DNA of 64,000 nucleotides from Marinobacterium_D sp050908845 (GTDB lineage: Bacteria > Pseudomonadota > Gammaproteobacteria > Pseudomonadales > Balneatricaceae). Positions 63,993-64,000 of this stretch are shown in pieces. The notes beneath the pieces are model-generated. The model did not search any database, was not told the DNA's origin, and saw only the letters and a list, made by a program, of their open reading frames with translations. Position 1 is the first letter of the stretch. Every line of letters begins with the position of its first letter. The DNA is taken from positions 2,976,001-3,040,000 of the forward strand of contig NZ_CP194171.1 of the NCBI RefSeq assembly GCF_050908845.1. Direction: 5' to 3'. The translations under genes and the position numbers were made by a program.

Positions 63993-64000
63993 CAGGGGGA

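Overview
The window looks like a chromosomal segment of a marine gammaproteobacterium, probably of the Oceanospirillales type (Marinobacterium-like). The evidence is the GC content near 60 percent, a trpBA pair run by a divergent TrpI, RapA, ZapE, MtfA, AlaC and an N-type rotary ATPase operon. The taxon is inferred from gene content only. I see no rRNA, tRNA, CRISPR array, prophage or intact insertion sequence. Most genes are housekeeping, transport or regulatory, in short operons with overlapping stops and starts.

Layout. 1-1302: the amino-terminal 434 codons of a type II secretion ATPase (gspE, cut by the window edge). 1549-4811: metallophosphoesterase and lipid kinase pair, then a divergent MFS carrier. 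4812-4951: a palindromic intergenic repeat between the MFS gene and zapE. 6533-7882: an odd acidic/basic-tailed protein ending in a helix-hairpin-helix. 7954-9743: three small membrane proteins. 9852-11172: a GST and a divergent TetR regulator around a perfect dyad. 11192-15430: EamA carrier, trpI and trpBA with a well-placed LysR operator. 15613-20868: one operon for an acetyl-CoA-synthetase-like ligase, 2-oxoacid dehydrogenase E1 alpha, E1 beta and E2, and a private acyl carrier protein. 21128-26876: oxidoreductase, Ap4A phosphorylase, K+ channel, His-rich permease, LysE exporter and EAL protein. 27078-29268: YceI/cytochrome b561 with a LysR regulator. 29262-31560: copper handling cluster (CopD, CopC, DUF411 lipoprotein, Cys/His-rich small protein). 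31604-36796: rapA, mtfA, alaC.

36999-43958 is a complete regulated uptake module: a fused TRAP permease and TAXI binding protein behind a sigma-54 promoter, two tandem enhancer-like sites, and the NtrC-class response regulator and histidine kinase that presumably act there. Next come trmH, pheA, a candidate small RNA (45817-45939, four hairpins including its terminator), a SemiSWEET gene and another EamA carrier.

48140-54375 is the most distinctive block: an N-type ATPase operon (atpD-C-Q-B-E-F-A-G) preceded by a 14-codon leader frame. It lacks the atpR gene usual for this family, has a b subunit fused to a delta-like tail, a c subunit without the Na+-type glutamine, and an alpha subunit with a degenerate P-loop. 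After it come an AlkB-like dioxygenase, two regulators, a DUF1127 protein, a NUDIX hydrolase, a MarR/FUSC efflux operon with its own dyad, two tandem entericidin-like lipoproteins, a diguanylate cyclase, a zinc-finger protein, a LysR/EamA pair, a decayed marC remnant and a YjdM/PhnA protein at the right edge.
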